A stretch of 64,000 nucleotides of DNA from an uncultured Paracoccaceae bacterium (GTDB lineage Bacteria; Pseudomonadota; Alphaproteobacteria; Rhodobacterales; Rhodobacteraceae): NCBI GenBank assembly GCA_947503925.1, contig CANNFQ010000007.1:62001-126000 (forward strand), in the 5' to 3' direction. Under the pieces are notes generated by a model. The model was given only the letters and a program-made list of their open reading frames with translations. It did no database searches and was not told where the DNA came from. Position numbers and translations under genes: made by a program. Of this stretch, positions 17,785 to 26,179 are shown piece by piece; position 1 is the stretch's first letter, and the number at the start of each line of letters is the position of its first letter.

Positions 17785-18445
17785 GGCCACGCCGCAGCTT
17801 GTCGCGTGATTTCTGATAAAGCCGCCGGTTCAATCGGATGAATTGCTGGATCAACGGTGTCAGCACGCCCGCATTGCTTCCCAACAGGTAGATGTATCCT
17901 GACAATGCCCCGAGGGACGCCCCCACAGCGTCGATCATCAGGTCGGTCATGGTGTCATTCAGGCCGGATTTTTGCATGTGCAACCCGAACCAGTAATCCA
18001 TCAGGAACTCAAACACCTCCCACAAGGTGCCGATTGTCATTGCCACGCAGAAGGCGATAAAGGCGATGGCAGATGGGGGCGCGGCGAAGCGATCCCCTTC
18101 GAACAGCATGAAGATGAACAGAAATCCGATCAGCCCGAAACCGATGGCTGATGTGCCGTGCAACGCGATGTCCCACCACCAGACCCGTTCGTAGAAGTCG
18201 AACACCTCGCCCATGAACAGGCTGGCAAACAGAAACAGGGTTGTTGCGACAACAAAGGGAACCGGCAGGTGGATATCGAACCGAGACGCCAGAAATGCCG
18301 GTGCGATGGCGAGGGTGAGCGTAGCGAGGGCCACGAACCCGATCGGCCAGCGGCCCAGTGCCAATGCGGCCAACCCGACGAGCACAAGCAGCCCCCATAG
18401 CCCGATCACAACCGGGCCTTGCCCAAAGAACCGTGATCTGCCCAT
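17774..18445 (-). CDS. YjdF/DUF2238-like membrane protein
   Basis: A 223-aa protein with about six hydrophobic helices and a cytosolic basic C-terminus (RRLYQKSRDKLRRGPK). Segments FYERVWWWDIALHGTSAIGFGLIGF, GTLWEVFEFLMDYWFG and NDTMTDLMIDAVGASLGAL resemble the DUF2238 family, whose conserved charged residues sit at membrane boundaries. The family has no established function that I know of. It is divergent from the EEP-family gene by 47 bp. Confidence 0.72.
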   Translation of the reverse strand: MGRSRFFGQGPVVIGLWGLLVLVGLAALALGRWPIGFVALATLTLAIAPAFLASRFDIHLPVPFVVATTLFLFASLFMGEVFDFYERVWWWDIALHGTSAIGFGLIGFLFIFMLFEGDRFAAPPSAIAFIAFCVAMTIGTLWEVFEFLMDYWFGLHMQKSGLNDTMTDLMIDAVGASLGALSGYIYLLGSNAGVLTPLIQQFIRLNRRLYQKSRDKLRRGPKV

Positions 18446-18492
18446 GTTGTCGCCCCTTCACATATTGCACTGGCCGCCCCATATTTTAGGGC

Positions 18493-19233
18493 ATGTCACT
18501 GCATGATAAAGGCCTTCGGGTCGCAAGTTACAATATCCGCAAGGCCAAGGGGTTGGACGGGCGGCGTGATCCGTTGCGCATCCTGAATGTCCTGAACGGG
18601 CTGGATGCGGATGTGATCGCCTTGCAAGAGGCTGATCTGCGTCTGGGTTCCCGCCCGTCCGCGCTATGCCGCAATCAGATCGCGGTTGAGACGGATTTTA
18701 CCGTGGCTCCCATCGCCCGCAACGACGTGAGCCTTGGCTGGCATGGCAATGCCGTTCTGGTGCGCACGGGGATCAACCATGATGTCATCCGCCATATCGA
18801 TCTGCCGGGGTTGGAGCCGCGTGGCGCGGTCCGTGTTGACCTGCCGGGGTTCAGTTTGGTCGCCACCCATCTGGGCCTGATGCGCAGGCATCGGGCTGGT
18901 CAGCTGCGCGCCATTGCCCGAGCCGTGGAAGGTTGTGCGCAGGTGGTGATTGCCGGTGATTTCAACGAATGGTCGCCGCATAAGGGGATGGAAGGTTTGC
19001 ATGCCTTCGACGTGCATGCCCCCGGCCACAGCTTTCATGCCGCCCGCCCGATTGCCGCACTTGACCGGATCGCGGTGTCGGCCGGTCTTTCGGTTGGTGA
19101 TACGGGCGTTGTGCAGACAGGGCCTGCCAGACATGCATCGGATCATTTGCCGATCTGGGCTGATATCAAATCAGGTGGCAGTCGCGATCATGCATTGTCG
19201 CCCATCCGGCCCCCGCACCCAGGCTTGTCCTGA
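18493..19233 (+). CDS. Endonuclease/exonuclease/phosphatase family hydrolase
   Basis: A 246-aa EEP-fold protein. Motifs in order are SYNIRKAKG (near 12-20), the metal-binding Glu in ALQEADLR, THLGLMRRHR, the GDFNEW loop and the terminal SDHLPIWA His-Asp pair. Substrates of the family range from DNA to phosphoesters and sphingolipids; no N-terminal signal is visible, so a cytosolic role is likely. The last 60 bp overlap the 3' end of a convergent dehydratase gene. Confidence 0.85.
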   Translation: MSLHDKGLRVASYNIRKAKGLDGRRDPLRILNVLNGLDADVIALQEADLRLGSRPSALCRNQIAVETDFTVAPIARNDVSLGWHGNAVLVRTGINHDVIRHIDLPGLEPRGAVRVDLPGFSLVATHLGLMRRHRAGQLRAIARAVEGCAQVVIAGDFNEWSPHKGMEGLHAFDVHAPGHSFHAARPIAALDRIAVSAGLSVGDTGVVQTGPARHASDHLPIWADIKSGGSRDHALSPIRPPHPGLS

Positions 19234-19965
19234 TTTCCAGCAAAGTGTTGCGGCCTCATGATGCATTAATGGTGCCGTGGCCCGGTATTGGAAACTGGTC
19301 AATGTTCCCAATTGCCGCGCAGCCAGCCCCATCAGCAGATGGGCCAGCAGCGGCCCATGCACCACCAGCCCGTTATAGCCCTCGATCTGTCTGGCATAGG
19401 TTTCGTCATAATGAATGCGATGCCCGTTAAAGGTGAGGGCCGAATAACGAAACAGGACCGTGGTGTTGAATTGCACGTCTTCGCGAGTGTCCTCGTCAGT
19501 TGCGGCCTGCGGTATTTCTGCGGTGACACCGTCCTCGCGATAGACCAGTTCCTGATGTTCGATCAGGGCAAGGGTGCCGCGCTGTTTGATGTCGTGCCGG
19601 ATTGTCACAAAGCCCAGCGGGCCAGAGCGGCCCTGTTTACGGATCACCGTCTCGACCACGCTGCTGCGTTCGGCCTTGATGCCCGCCAGCAAGGGACGGT
19701 GAAATGTCAGTTTCCCCGCCGCCCACATGCGCCGGGGCAGCCCCAGATCGGGAATGAAGCCACCTGTCGAAAGGTGCCCATCACGCCCGAGGTTTTCGGG
19801 CGGTTGCGGGTCCCAGAAATAGATCTGGTGATAGAAGGGCGGCATCGGATCGCCGGTTTGCAGATCCGGGGTCTGGCCCAACGTCGCCTGCAAGGCGCGG
19901 GCGCGCGCAATGTCAAACGGGTCGGTAATGGTCTGGGAACGGCTGTGATTATCGTGCATGATCAA
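19171..19965 (-). CDS. FAS1-like/HTD2-type hot-dog dehydratase
   Basis: A 264-aa MaoC/hot-dog protein of the HTD2 branch that includes mesaconyl-C4-CoA and 3-methylfumaryl-CoA hydratases. The N-terminal part has MPPFYHQIYFWDP and GHLSTGGFIPDLGLPRRMWAAGKLTFHRPL; the second hot-dog holds VLFRYSALTFNGHRIHYDETYAR, whose N-G-H-R-I-H-Y-D is the family catalytic segment. The start is ambiguous between 19965 and an ATG two codons later. A mesaconyl-CoA hydratase role would fit the malyl-CoA lyase elsewhere in this window, but that is inference. Confidence 0.78.
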   Translation of the reverse strand: MIMHDNHSRSQTITDPFDIARARALQATLGQTPDLQTGDPMPPFYHQIYFWDPQPPENLGRDGHLSTGGFIPDLGLPRRMWAAGKLTFHRPLLAGIKAERSSVVETVIRKQGRSGPLGFVTIRHDIKQRGTLALIEHQELVYREDGVTAEIPQAATDEDTREDVQFNTTVLFRYSALTFNGHRIHYDETYARQIEGYNGLVVHGPLLAHLLMGLAARQLGTLTSFQYRATAPLMHHEAATLCWKSGQAWVRGPDGRQCMIATAT

Positions 19966-19995
19966 AGCCTAAGCGCAATGGATAAGGGTTTGCAA

Positions 19996-20397
19996 ATGCC
20001 ACAGCTGACAGGGTTGGATCATCTGGTTTTGACGGTTGCCGATATGGACCGGACCATTGCGTTTTATCGTGATGTGTTGGGGATGGCCGCAGAGGCGTTT
20101 CACACGGCGGATGGATCAACCCGCTGGGCGTTGAAGTTCGGGGGCCAGAAGATCAACCTGCACCCCGCATCAGCGCCGTTTGCACCGATGGCCGCTGCAC
20201 CGACCGCAGGATCAGCTGATTTATGTTTTCTGACGGAGATTGGTTTGGCGAAATGGCAGGCTCACCTGACAGCTCTCGGAGTGGCGATTGAACAAGGTCC
20301 GATTGCACGGACAGGGGCAACAGGGCCGATTAAGTCGATCTATGTGCGTGATCCTGATGGCAATCTCATTGAATTGGCCAATCGTGTTGAGGTTTGA
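19996..20397 (+). CDS. VOC (glyoxalase/bleomycin resistance) family protein
   Basis: A 133-aa vicinal-oxygen-chelate protein with two beta-alpha-beta-beta-beta modules. Metal ligands expected from the family are the His in LDHLVLTV (second strand start) and Glu in GNLIELANR near the C-terminus. AAGGG lies 7 nt before the ATG at 19996, favouring it over an ATG at 19978. The specific reaction is unknown; glyoxalase-like, dioxygenase-like and resistance roles all occur in the family. Confidence 0.82.
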   Translation: MPQLTGLDHLVLTVADMDRTIAFYRDVLGMAAEAFHTADGSTRWALKFGGQKINLHPASAPFAPMAAAPTAGSADLCFLTEIGLAKWQAHLTALGVAIEQGPIARTGATGPIKSIYVRDPDGNLIELANRVEV

Positions 20398-20436
20398 CTG
20401 ATGTTCCGCCCGGCGGACACGCCGGGCAGCCCCCGA

Positions 20437-20455
20437 CCCTCCCCCCGGGAGGGGG
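20437..20455. repeat. GC-rich hairpin between convergent genes
   Basis: CCCTCCC, CCC loop and GGGAGGG sit in the 106-bp gap between the VOC gene and the convergent FMN reductase gene. It may serve both transcripts; no T-run. Confidence 0.4.
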
Positions 20456-20503
20456 CTTCACCCCCACCCAGGGCCGGTGGCTGCCCTTGATCCTCGACGC
20501 CGC

Positions 20504-21034
20504 CTAAGTCAGTGCTCGCAAATCATCCATCAGCGCTGTCAGCAGCTTGAAATACATATCACCCTGCAGCTTGCCGTTTTCATCAAACGCATTGCTGGAA
20601 TTGGCGACAAGCACCTCTGGCCCCTGCAGCAGACGAGGCCGGAACGCCATCATCGCCAGACGCAGGGAAAATTGCGAACGCTCGCCGCCCGCACGACCAG
20701 CGGCGGCTGACATGATGGCAACGGGCTTGCCTTTCCATGGGCCGCCCTTCGTCCGGCTGACCCAGTCGAGCGCGTTTTTCAGCACGCCGGAAATCGCTTT
20801 GTTGTATTCGGGGGTCGAGATGATCACGGCATCCGCCTCGGCAATCTGATCCGCCAGCCTTTGCACCGCATGGGGGATGCCTGACGCCTCTTCCACATCG
20901 CCATTATAAAGCGGGAAGTTAATATCGCCTTCGATGAATGTGTCGGCGCCGAAAATCTCTGCCGCGTTGCGCATCAGCATCGTGTTGGTCGATGCCTTGC
21001 GCAGCGACCCGGAAATCCCAAGAAGTGTGGTCAT
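20504..21034 (-). CDS. NAD(P)H-dependent FMN reductase
   Basis: A 176-aa flavodoxin-fold reductase of the ChrR/NADPH-dependent FMN reductase family. The phosphate-binding loop is GISGSLRKASTN (6-17). STPEYNKAISGVLKNALDW is the hallmark isoalloxazine-site segment, followed by KPVAIMSAAAGRAGG. Such enzymes reduce quinones, chromate or azo compounds with FMN. It is divergent from a ThDP enzyme gene, with 104 bp between starts. Confidence 0.88.
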   Translation of the reverse strand: MTTLLGISGSLRKASTNTMLMRNAAEIFGADTFIEGDINFPLYNGDVEEASGIPHAVQRLADQIAEADAVIISTPEYNKAISGVLKNALDWVSRTKGGPWKGKPVAIMSAAAGRAGGERSQFSLRLAMMAFRPRLLQGPEVLVANSSNAFDENGKLQGDMYFKLLTALMDDLRALT

Positions 21035-21138
21035 GATTGGTCCTTTTGTGCGTTTGCCTTACAGCTAACGCGATTGTCCGATTGCGCAACCTGTTGGTTT
21101 CGCACATGATCCCCGACAAATACGCAGGGGAGAGAAAG

Positions 21139-22788
21139 ATGATCCGGCATGGCGGAAAAATACTGAGTGATCAATTGGTTAAGCTTGGTGTGCGGCGTGT
21201 GTTTTCAGTGCCCGGTGAAAGTTTCCTCGCCGCCCTTGATGGGCTTTATGACAGCGATATCCAGAATGTTGTCTGCCGACAGGAAGGCGGGGCGGCGATG
21301 ATGGCCGAAGCCTATGGCAAAATGACCGGTCAGCCCGGGGTCTGTTTTGTCACCCGTGGCCCGGGCGCGACCAATGCCAGTGCGGGGATTCATATTGCAA
21401 TGCAGGACAGCACGCCGATGGTGATGTTTGTCGGCCAGATCGATAACCGGCACACGGATCGCGAGACATTTCAGGAAGTTGACTACAAGGCCCTGTTTGG
21501 TGGCTTGGCCAAATGGGTGGCGCAGGTGGATCACACCGATAGGCTGCCCGAATATGTCGCCCGCGCGTTTCGTGTGGCGATGTCGGGGCGGCCCGGTCCC
21601 GTGGTGCTGGCCTTGCCGGAAAATATGCTGAGCGGGCAGGCGGATGTGCCGGACATGACCATTCCGAAGGTGCTGGAAACCGTCACTGCGGATGTGACAG
21701 GGCCGATCATGCATGCCTTGGCGCAGGCGCGGCGTCCGCTGGTCGTGGTTGGTGGCCCGCATTGGAACCACAAGGCGCAGATGCATCTGCAGGCCTTTGC
21801 CGAGATACAGGATATCCCCGTCGTGGCCGGTTTCCGACGGCAGGATTATATGGACAATCACCATTCCCATTACGGTGGTGATCTGAATGTCGGAGTGAAC
21901 CCAAAGCTGGCCGCCCGGTTGCAGGCATCCGATATGCTGATCCTGCTGGGCACCCGTTTTGGTGATATCGAAACTCAGGGCTATACGCTGGTAGACCCTG
22001 CCAACCCGGGTAAGGTGATCGTGCATATCCATGCGGACCCGGATGAGCTGGGCCGCGTTTATGCGCCCGATATCGCGATTGCGGCAACCGCCCCCGACGT
22101 TGTGCAATTTCTGGCGGGCGCCGAACCTGCGGGCAATTGGGCTGATTGGACCTCTGACATCCGCGCCGATTACGAGACCTGGATCGCCCCGCAGGAAAGC
22201 CCCGGTGACCTCAAGCAGGAACGGGTGATCAAATGGCTGTCCGACAACCTGCCGGATGATGCGATCCTGACCAATGGGGCGGGCAACTATGCCGCATGGT
22301 TGCATCGTTATTTCGTCTACAAGCAACACGGAACCTGCCTCGCGCCGACCTCTGGATCGATGGGCTATGGGTTCCCAGCGGCGGTTTCAGCGTCGATCGA
22401 ACATCCGGATCGCACTGTTGTGTGCCTGGCCGGTGATGGATGTTTTCAGATGAGCTGCAATGAACTGTCGACCGCCATCCAGCATGGCGCAAAACCGATT
22501 GTCGTGGTGATGAATAATGGCCGTTACGGTACGATCCGCATGCATCAGGAAAAGACCTATCCGGGCCGGGTGTCAGGCACAGCACTGGTCAATCCCGATT
22601 TCGCGGCGCTGGCACAGGCTTACGGCGGGCATGGTGAAGTTGTGACGAAGACAGAGGATTTTGCTGACGCCTTTAGCCGGGCGCAGGCGGCGGGAACGGT
22701 TGCCATCATCGAATGTCAGGTGGATGAGGAAGCTTTGGCAACAGGCGCGACCTTAAGTGCCGTGCGCAAAGCCGCAATGGCGCGGTAG
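21139..22788 (+). CDS. Thiamine diphosphate-dependent enzyme (acetolactate synthase-like)
   Basis: A 549-aa IlvB-family protein with the usual N-terminal pyrimidine domain (catalytic Glu in RQEGGAAMMAEAYG), a central Rossmann-like domain, and a C-terminal pyrophosphate domain with the GDGCFQMSCNELSTA...NN motif. The RGPGATNASAGIHIAMQDSTPM stretch is common to decarboxylases and synthases. The ATG at 21139 follows AGGGGAGAG. No ilvN regulatory subunit gene is adjacent, so it is probably not the biosynthetic acetolactate synthase; a decarboxylase or sulfoacetaldehyde acetyltransferase-like role is possible. Confidence 0.82.
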   Translation: MIRHGGKILSDQLVKLGVRRVFSVPGESFLAALDGLYDSDIQNVVCRQEGGAAMMAEAYGKMTGQPGVCFVTRGPGATNASAGIHIAMQDSTPMVMFVGQIDNRHTDRETFQEVDYKALFGGLAKWVAQVDHTDRLPEYVARAFRVAMSGRPGPVVLALPENMLSGQADVPDMTIPKVLETVTADVTGPIMHALAQARRPLVVVGGPHWNHKAQMHLQAFAEIQDIPVVAGFRRQDYMDNHHSHYGGDLNVGVNPKLAARLQASDMLILLGTRFGDIETQGYTLVDPANPGKVIVHIHADPDELGRVYAPDIAIAATAPDVVQFLAGAEPAGNWADWTSDIRADYETWIAPQESPGDLKQERVIKWLSDNLPDDAILTNGAGNYAAWLHRYFVYKQHGTCLAPTSGSMGYGFPAAVSASIEHPDRTVVCLAGDGCFQMSCNELSTAIQHGAKPIVVVMNNGRYGTIRMHQEKTYPGRVSGTALVNPDFAALAQAYGGHGEVVTKTEDFADAFSRAQAAGTVAIIECQVDEEALATGATLSAVRKAAMAR

Positions 22789-22791
22789 CAG

Positions 22792-22829
22792 TTTCTGAAA
22801 CAGAAATTGGTTCAGATTTCAAGAATCTG
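22792..22829. repeat. Two small hairpins after the ThDP enzyme gene
   Basis: TTTCTG-AAA-CAGAAA (22792-22806) and CAGATT-TCAAG-AATCTG (22813-22829) lie 4-41 nt after the stop. They share the CAGAT/ATCTG theme with palindromes at 59.9 kb. Possible transcript-end structure for convergent genes. Confidence 0.45.
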
Positions 22830-22840
22830 GACGCGCGTGC

Positions 22841-23464
22841 CTAGATGACTTGCCAGACGGTTTCCGTATGCGCCTGCCATTCCTTGCGTTCCAGAAGTGG
22901 CCTGTCATCGTCAAAGGCCGCTTTGCCAAGGCAAAGATACCCGGTGAGTTGCCAGCTTTCCGGGACCTTCAGAATCCCTGCTATCCCGTCAGGATCAAGG
23001 ATCGACACCCAGCCCAGCCCCAGATTTTCGGCGCGTGCCGCCAGCCATAGCGTATGGATTGCGGAAACGGTGGAATAGGCCAGCGTCTCTGGCATGGTTT
23101 GCCGTCCCAGCCCGTGCCCTTCCGCCGGTACCTGTTCAGTAAACACCGCCAGATGCACCGGCGCATCGCGCAGCCCGGCCAGTTTCAACTGATCATAGGC
23201 ACGGCGTTTCTTATCATCATAGATCGCGCCCGCCTTGGCATTGGCCGCCTCGAAATTTGCGATAACCGCCTGACGCAACGCGGGTGTTTTCACATGCAAG
23301 ACCCGCCAAGGCCGCGCATTGCCAACCGATGGTGCCATATCCATCGCCGCGCGAAGCCGTGCCAGCACATCACCCGGCACCGGATCAGGCAGGAAATGCC
23401 GCACGTCGCGCCGCCATTGCAACACGTCATGGAGCGCTTCGCGATGAGCCTTGGTCAGTTCCAT
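22841..23464 (-). CDS. bluB: 5,6-dimethylbenzimidazole synthase BluB
   Basis: BluB (207 aa) is a flavin-destructive nitroreductase-fold enzyme that converts reduced FMN and O2 into the lower ligand of vitamin B12. Family marks are WRRDVRHFLPDPVP, MDMAPSVGNARPWRV (FMN site), YSTVSAIHTLWLAARAENLGLGWVSILDP and the C-terminal RPLLERKEW. I use the ATG at 23464, which overlaps the preceding stop by 1 nt. It is the distal gene of the riboswitch-led cobalamin region. Confidence 0.94.
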   Translation of the reverse strand: MELTKAHREALHDVLQWRRDVRHFLPDPVPGDVLARLRAAMDMAPSVGNARPWRVLHVKTPALRQAVIANFEAANAKAGAIYDDKKRRAYDQLKLAGLRDAPVHLAVFTEQVPAEGHGLGRQTMPETLAYSTVSAIHTLWLAARAENLGLGWVSILDPDGIAGILKVPESWQLTGYLCLGKAAFDDDRPLLERKEWQAHTETVWQVI

Positions 23465-23826
23465 CAGGACGGCGTCCATTTGCCTTTCTGCGAGAGCAGG
23501 AAGGCTTCGACCGCCGCCGTCGCCACAACCGCCGTATCCCCGGTTTCGGGGTTGGGGATGTTCAATCCGCCCTTGACCGCGTTTACCGTCGCTCTGCCCC
23601 GGGGCAACCCGGCTTTCAACGCGTCGGCGTCGATCTTGTCCGGTTCCTGCACCGCCACGGTCACCTGCACCCGCATTTCGGTATGCGGCAGGCCGATACT
23701 ATCAAAAATCGGCAATGTGGAATGACGGATCGCATCCTCGATCGCGCGCCGCGCCGCCTTTTGATAATCCATCCCATGCAGGTCATTGCCCATGCCCATT
23801 TCGATGATCACACGTTGATCTGTCAT
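23464..23826 (-). CDS. Lin0512-family protein (copy 1)
   Basis: A 120-aa protein of the Lin0512 conserved-hypothetical family. It opens QRVIIEMGMGNDLHGMDYQKAARRAIEDAIRHS and ends with an NPETGDTAVVATAAVEAF segment. The next gene upstream encodes a paralogue aligning over the whole length (same MGMG...DYxxAARR opening). Both ends overlap neighbours (1 nt with bluB, 4 nt with copy 2), so it is firmly within the cobalamin operon. The function of this family is not established to my knowledge; the location suggests a role linked to B12 or its lower ligand. Confidence 0.85.
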   Translation of the reverse strand: MTDQRVIIEMGMGNDLHGMDYQKAARRAIEDAIRHSTLPIFDSIGLPHTEMRVQVTVAVQEPDKIDADALKAGLPRGRATVNAVKGGLNIPNPETGDTAVVATAAVEAFLLSQKGKWTPS

Positions 23827-24167
23827 GTCCGCTCCATCTCGAACGCCACATTAATCGCCACATTGGCAATGACGGTCGGCTTGCCATCGGGGCGCGGGAT
23901 ATCAAGCCCACCATGGCCGACGCTGATGCTGACCTGTCCGTAGGGGAAGATGTCTGTCAGCCTGCCGGTATCGACCAGATCGGGCTGCTGCACGCCGATT
24001 TCGACGTCGATCAGCATCGCCTCCTTCGGAAAGCCAAAGAGTTCGGCCATATTGATCGAGTTATGCCAGAGCGCATCCTGCAATCCACGTCTTGCGGCCT
24101 CTGTATAGTCCTGTCGGCGCAGGCTGGTGCCCATGCCGAACTCTGTTAGGACGCGATGTTTGGGCAT
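23823..24167 (-). CDS. Lin0512-family protein (copy 2)
   Basis: A 114-aa paralogue of the neighbouring protein: RVLTEFGMGTSLRRQDYTEAARRGLQDALWHNS and RPDGKPTVIANVAINVAFE align with copy 1 end to end. The ATG at 24167 follows GGAGGTTG, a strong ribosome site; the long in-frame extension upstream runs through the YrbL-like gene. The two copies probably form a hetero-oligomer, as tandem coupled paralogues often do (inference). No catalytic motif is recognised. Confidence 0.85.
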   Translation of the reverse strand: MPKHRVLTEFGMGTSLRRQDYTEAARRGLQDALWHNSINMAELFGFPKEAMLIDVEIGVQQPDLVDTGRLTDIFPYGQVSISVGHGGLDIPRPDGKPTVIANVAINVAFEMERT

Positions 24168-24168
24168 C

Positions 24169-24840
24169 TCAACCTCCTTGTTTCTGGCTGAATTGACGGG
24201 TTTGCGGATCCCAGCGCAAGCCGGTTTTCCGGGCCAGGCGTTTGCAACTGTCATCCAACCCGTACCGGTTGAACCAGCGCCCGGCAGAGCGGATCGGGAT
24301 CGCATGGATATCGCCAAACCCGTCAACCAGCACGCATTCACGCGGTCCGGGCGTGCCATTGATCGCCCGCTGCCCAAAGACAAAGTTGCGGGCCGTCATA
24401 TCGCCCGCCCGGATATCATATAGATAAAGACGGCGGATAGTATCGTTGAACAGTGCCAGATCGTCCGTGTCGAGATCCTCCGCTTTGTCCTTTAGCGTCT
24501 TGCCCAGCTTGCCCCCATCCATCACCGCATCTGTCATGCAGCCAAGACCCTTATCGGTTTGCACAAACCCGTACATATGGCTGATCGGCGGGTGCAGATC
24601 ACCGCCTGACGGCCCCAGCATCAACCGCAGATATTCCTGATATTCCTTGCGCGCCCAGCGGCTGCGAATTGCCGGGATGTATTTTTCGGTCATGGTGGCC
24701 AGTTTTGACCGGCCCTTGGTCAGGGCCAGCGGGCGCAGCACCTTGATCAGCTTTGTCGGGTCATGCGGATGGGCATAGACCCAGCGCTGCGTGCCTTCGG
24801 TCAGCGGCTCGGCACCTGCAAGCGTAAGGTGATGGACCAT
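24169..24840 (-). CDS. YrbL-like (PhoP regulatory network) kinase-fold protein
   Basis: A 223-aa protein matching the YrbL family, annotated after an E. coli gene under PhoP control. Segments GTQRWVYAHPHDPTKLIKVLRP, RWARKEYQEYLRLM and DDLALFNDTIRRLYLYDIRAGDMTARNFVFG recall small protein-kinase-like folds: a Lys in an early beta strand and a DIRAGDMTARN catalytic-loop-like stretch. It lies 1 nt from a Lin0512 gene and 12 nt from cobO, thus inside the cobalamin run. Phosphotransfer activity is inferred from fold resemblance only. Confidence 0.78.
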   Translation of the reverse strand: MVHHLTLAGAEPLTEGTQRWVYAHPHDPTKLIKVLRPLALTKGRSKLATMTEKYIPAIRSRWARKEYQEYLRLMLGPSGGDLHPPISHMYGFVQTDKGLGCMTDAVMDGGKLGKTLKDKAEDLDTDDLALFNDTIRRLYLYDIRAGDMTARNFVFGQRAINGTPGPRECVLVDGFGDIHAIPIRSAGRWFNRYGLDDSCKRLARKTGLRWDPQTRQFSQKQGG

Positions 24841-24852
24841 GCGCGGGCGGTC

Positions 24853-25461
24853 CTAGAACTCCACCCCGATCTGGGCCTTGATGCCGGACCGGAACGGGTG
24901 TTTGACGAGTTCCATTTCAGTGACCAGATCAGCGGCTTCGATCAGGTCTTCATGGGCGTTGCGACCGGTCAGGACCACATGGGTCATTTCCGGTTTTTGT
25001 GTTTTCAGAAAATCGACAACCTCTGCCGCACTCACATAATCATAGCGGATCGCGATATTGATCTCATCCAGCAGGACCATGTGGTTGGTTTCATCCAGGA
25101 TCAGCTCTTTGGCCTTGGCCCAGGCAGCCTGCGCCATTTCGGTGTCGCGGGACTTGTCTTGGGTTTCCCAGGTGAACCCTTCGCCCATGGTATGGAAGGC
25201 GCAAGTGTCGCTGAATTTCGACAGGATCAGGTCGCGCTCGCCGGTGGACATGCCACCCTTGATGAACTGAACAACCGCGCATTTCATGTCATGGGCGATA
25301 CAGCGAAAGATCATCCCGAACGCGGCAGAGGATTTGCCTTTACCCTTGCCGGTATGGACGATGATCAGGCCTTTTTTGTCCGTCTTGGTGGCCATGATCT
25401 TGTCGCGGGCGGCCTTTTTCTTTGCCATTTTCATTGCGTGGCGGTCGGTATCATCTGTCAT
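24853..25461 (-). CDS. cobO: Cob(I)yrinic acid a,c-diamide adenosyltransferase
   Basis: CobO (202 aa) attaches the 5'-deoxyadenosyl group to Co(I) corrinoids using ATP. The P-loop is GKGKGKSS (38-45) after IIVHT; other family marks are VVQFIKGG, ERDLIL, GEGFTWETQDKSRD, and LDEINIAIRYDYV with the metal-linked acidic residues. The N-terminal Lys-rich tail is typical of CobO. It follows the nucleotidyltransferase gene by 46 nt and precedes the YrbL-like gene by 12 nt. Confidence 0.95.
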   Translation of the reverse strand: MTDDTDRHAMKMAKKKAARDKIMATKTDKKGLIIVHTGKGKGKSSAAFGMIFRCIAHDMKCAVVQFIKGGMSTGERDLILSKFSDTCAFHTMGEGFTWETQDKSRDTEMAQAAWAKAKELILDETNHMVLLDEINIAIRYDYVSAAEVVDFLKTQKPEMTHVVLTGRNAHEDLIEAADLVTEMELVKHPFRSGIKAQIGVEF

Positions 25462-25507
25462 CGGATGGCTCCTTTGCGGCTAAGCGTAGCGGGTGATGGA
25501 AGTGGGT

Positions 25508-26110
25508 TCAATCTGGCCATGGTACGAAGGTCAATTCAGGCCAAAGCGCCGTCTGGCGTTTGCCCTTGACCAGATGGGTGGCCCTATTGTCGCGTTTGGT
25601 GTGCGGCGTGAGGCGGAAGCTGAAGATATCATGCAGACCGAAGGGCGCGTAGACCTCGAAACTGTCATCCTTGTTCAGGCGCATGCCCACCGCATGGGTC
25701 TTGCAGGCGAAATTGTCGACCCCGTCGGTCGTTTTGGTCAGCGGGTCGTAATCCTGACCGAAATGATCTTTGTACCAGAGATGTACGCGGGCCTGGTTGC
25801 GGATTTCGATGGGAACAGGGCTGTCAAAATGGGTGGTCGCCTGCCGGATCACCCGGTCTTCGCTGGCATAGCTGGTGTCGGGGTCGAAATAGAACAGGTC
25901 GATATCTTTCACCCCGAAAAGATCCGGTTTGCCGGTCAGATGGTTCCAGACCTGATTGTAAATCGCGCCCGAGACGATCCACCAATCGGGCAGGTCCAGA
26001 TCGCGCGCCTGTGCAAAGACCTGCATCAGCGGCGCGCAGGCCCTGATGATGTCGCGGAGTGCCGCCCTTTGATCTGTGTCATCGGCATCTGCAAATCTCA
26101 GGTGCTGCAT
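25508..26110 (-). CDS. Nucleotidyltransferase-family protein (NTP_transf_6-like)
   Basis: A 200-aa protein of the nucleotidyltransferase-like family with the signature WWIVSGAIYNQVWNHLTG, then KDIDLFYFD, giving a metal-binding D69-x-D71. An IRNQARVHLWY segment and a C-terminal DPLTKTTDGVDNFACKT match the family. AAAGGACAG precedes the ATG at 26110. Family members are mostly uncharacterised; being between cobN and cobO suggests incidental or B12-linked service. It could be a pseudo-transferase, but both acidic residues are present. Confidence 0.8.
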   Translation of the reverse strand: MQHLRFADADDTDQRAALRDIIRACAPLMQVFAQARDLDLPDWWIVSGAIYNQVWNHLTGKPDLFGVKDIDLFYFDPDTSYASEDRVIRQATTHFDSPVPIEIRNQARVHLWYKDHFGQDYDPLTKTTDGVDNFACKTHAVGMRLNKDDSFEVYAPFGLHDIFSFRLTPHTKRDNRATHLVKGKRQTALWPELTFVPWPD

Positions 26111-26152
26111 GTTGCTGTCCTTTCTTACGACAGGGGTCAACGCGATTGCTTC

Positions 26153-26179
26153 GGGGGAATCTCTGTTCAGCTTTCCCCC
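26153..26179. repeat. Hairpin between cobN and nucleotidyltransferase gene
   Basis: GGGGGAA (26153-26159) and TTCCCCC (26173-26179) with a 13-nt loop, in the 185-bp gap. On the minus strand it lies 43 nt before the nucleotidyltransferase start. It could attenuate or process the cob transcript. No cobalamin-riboswitch core is seen here. Confidence 0.4.

Noticed and set aside
19288..19977. Long plus-strand extension of the VOC gene through the dehydratase gene
   Set aside because: It reads antisense to a well-supported gene; the VOC domain starts at 19996 with its own ribosome site.
21205..22329. Minus-strand 374-codon frame within the ThDP enzyme gene
   Set aside because: His/Arg-rich shadow with no recognisable domain, opposite a strongly conserved enzyme.
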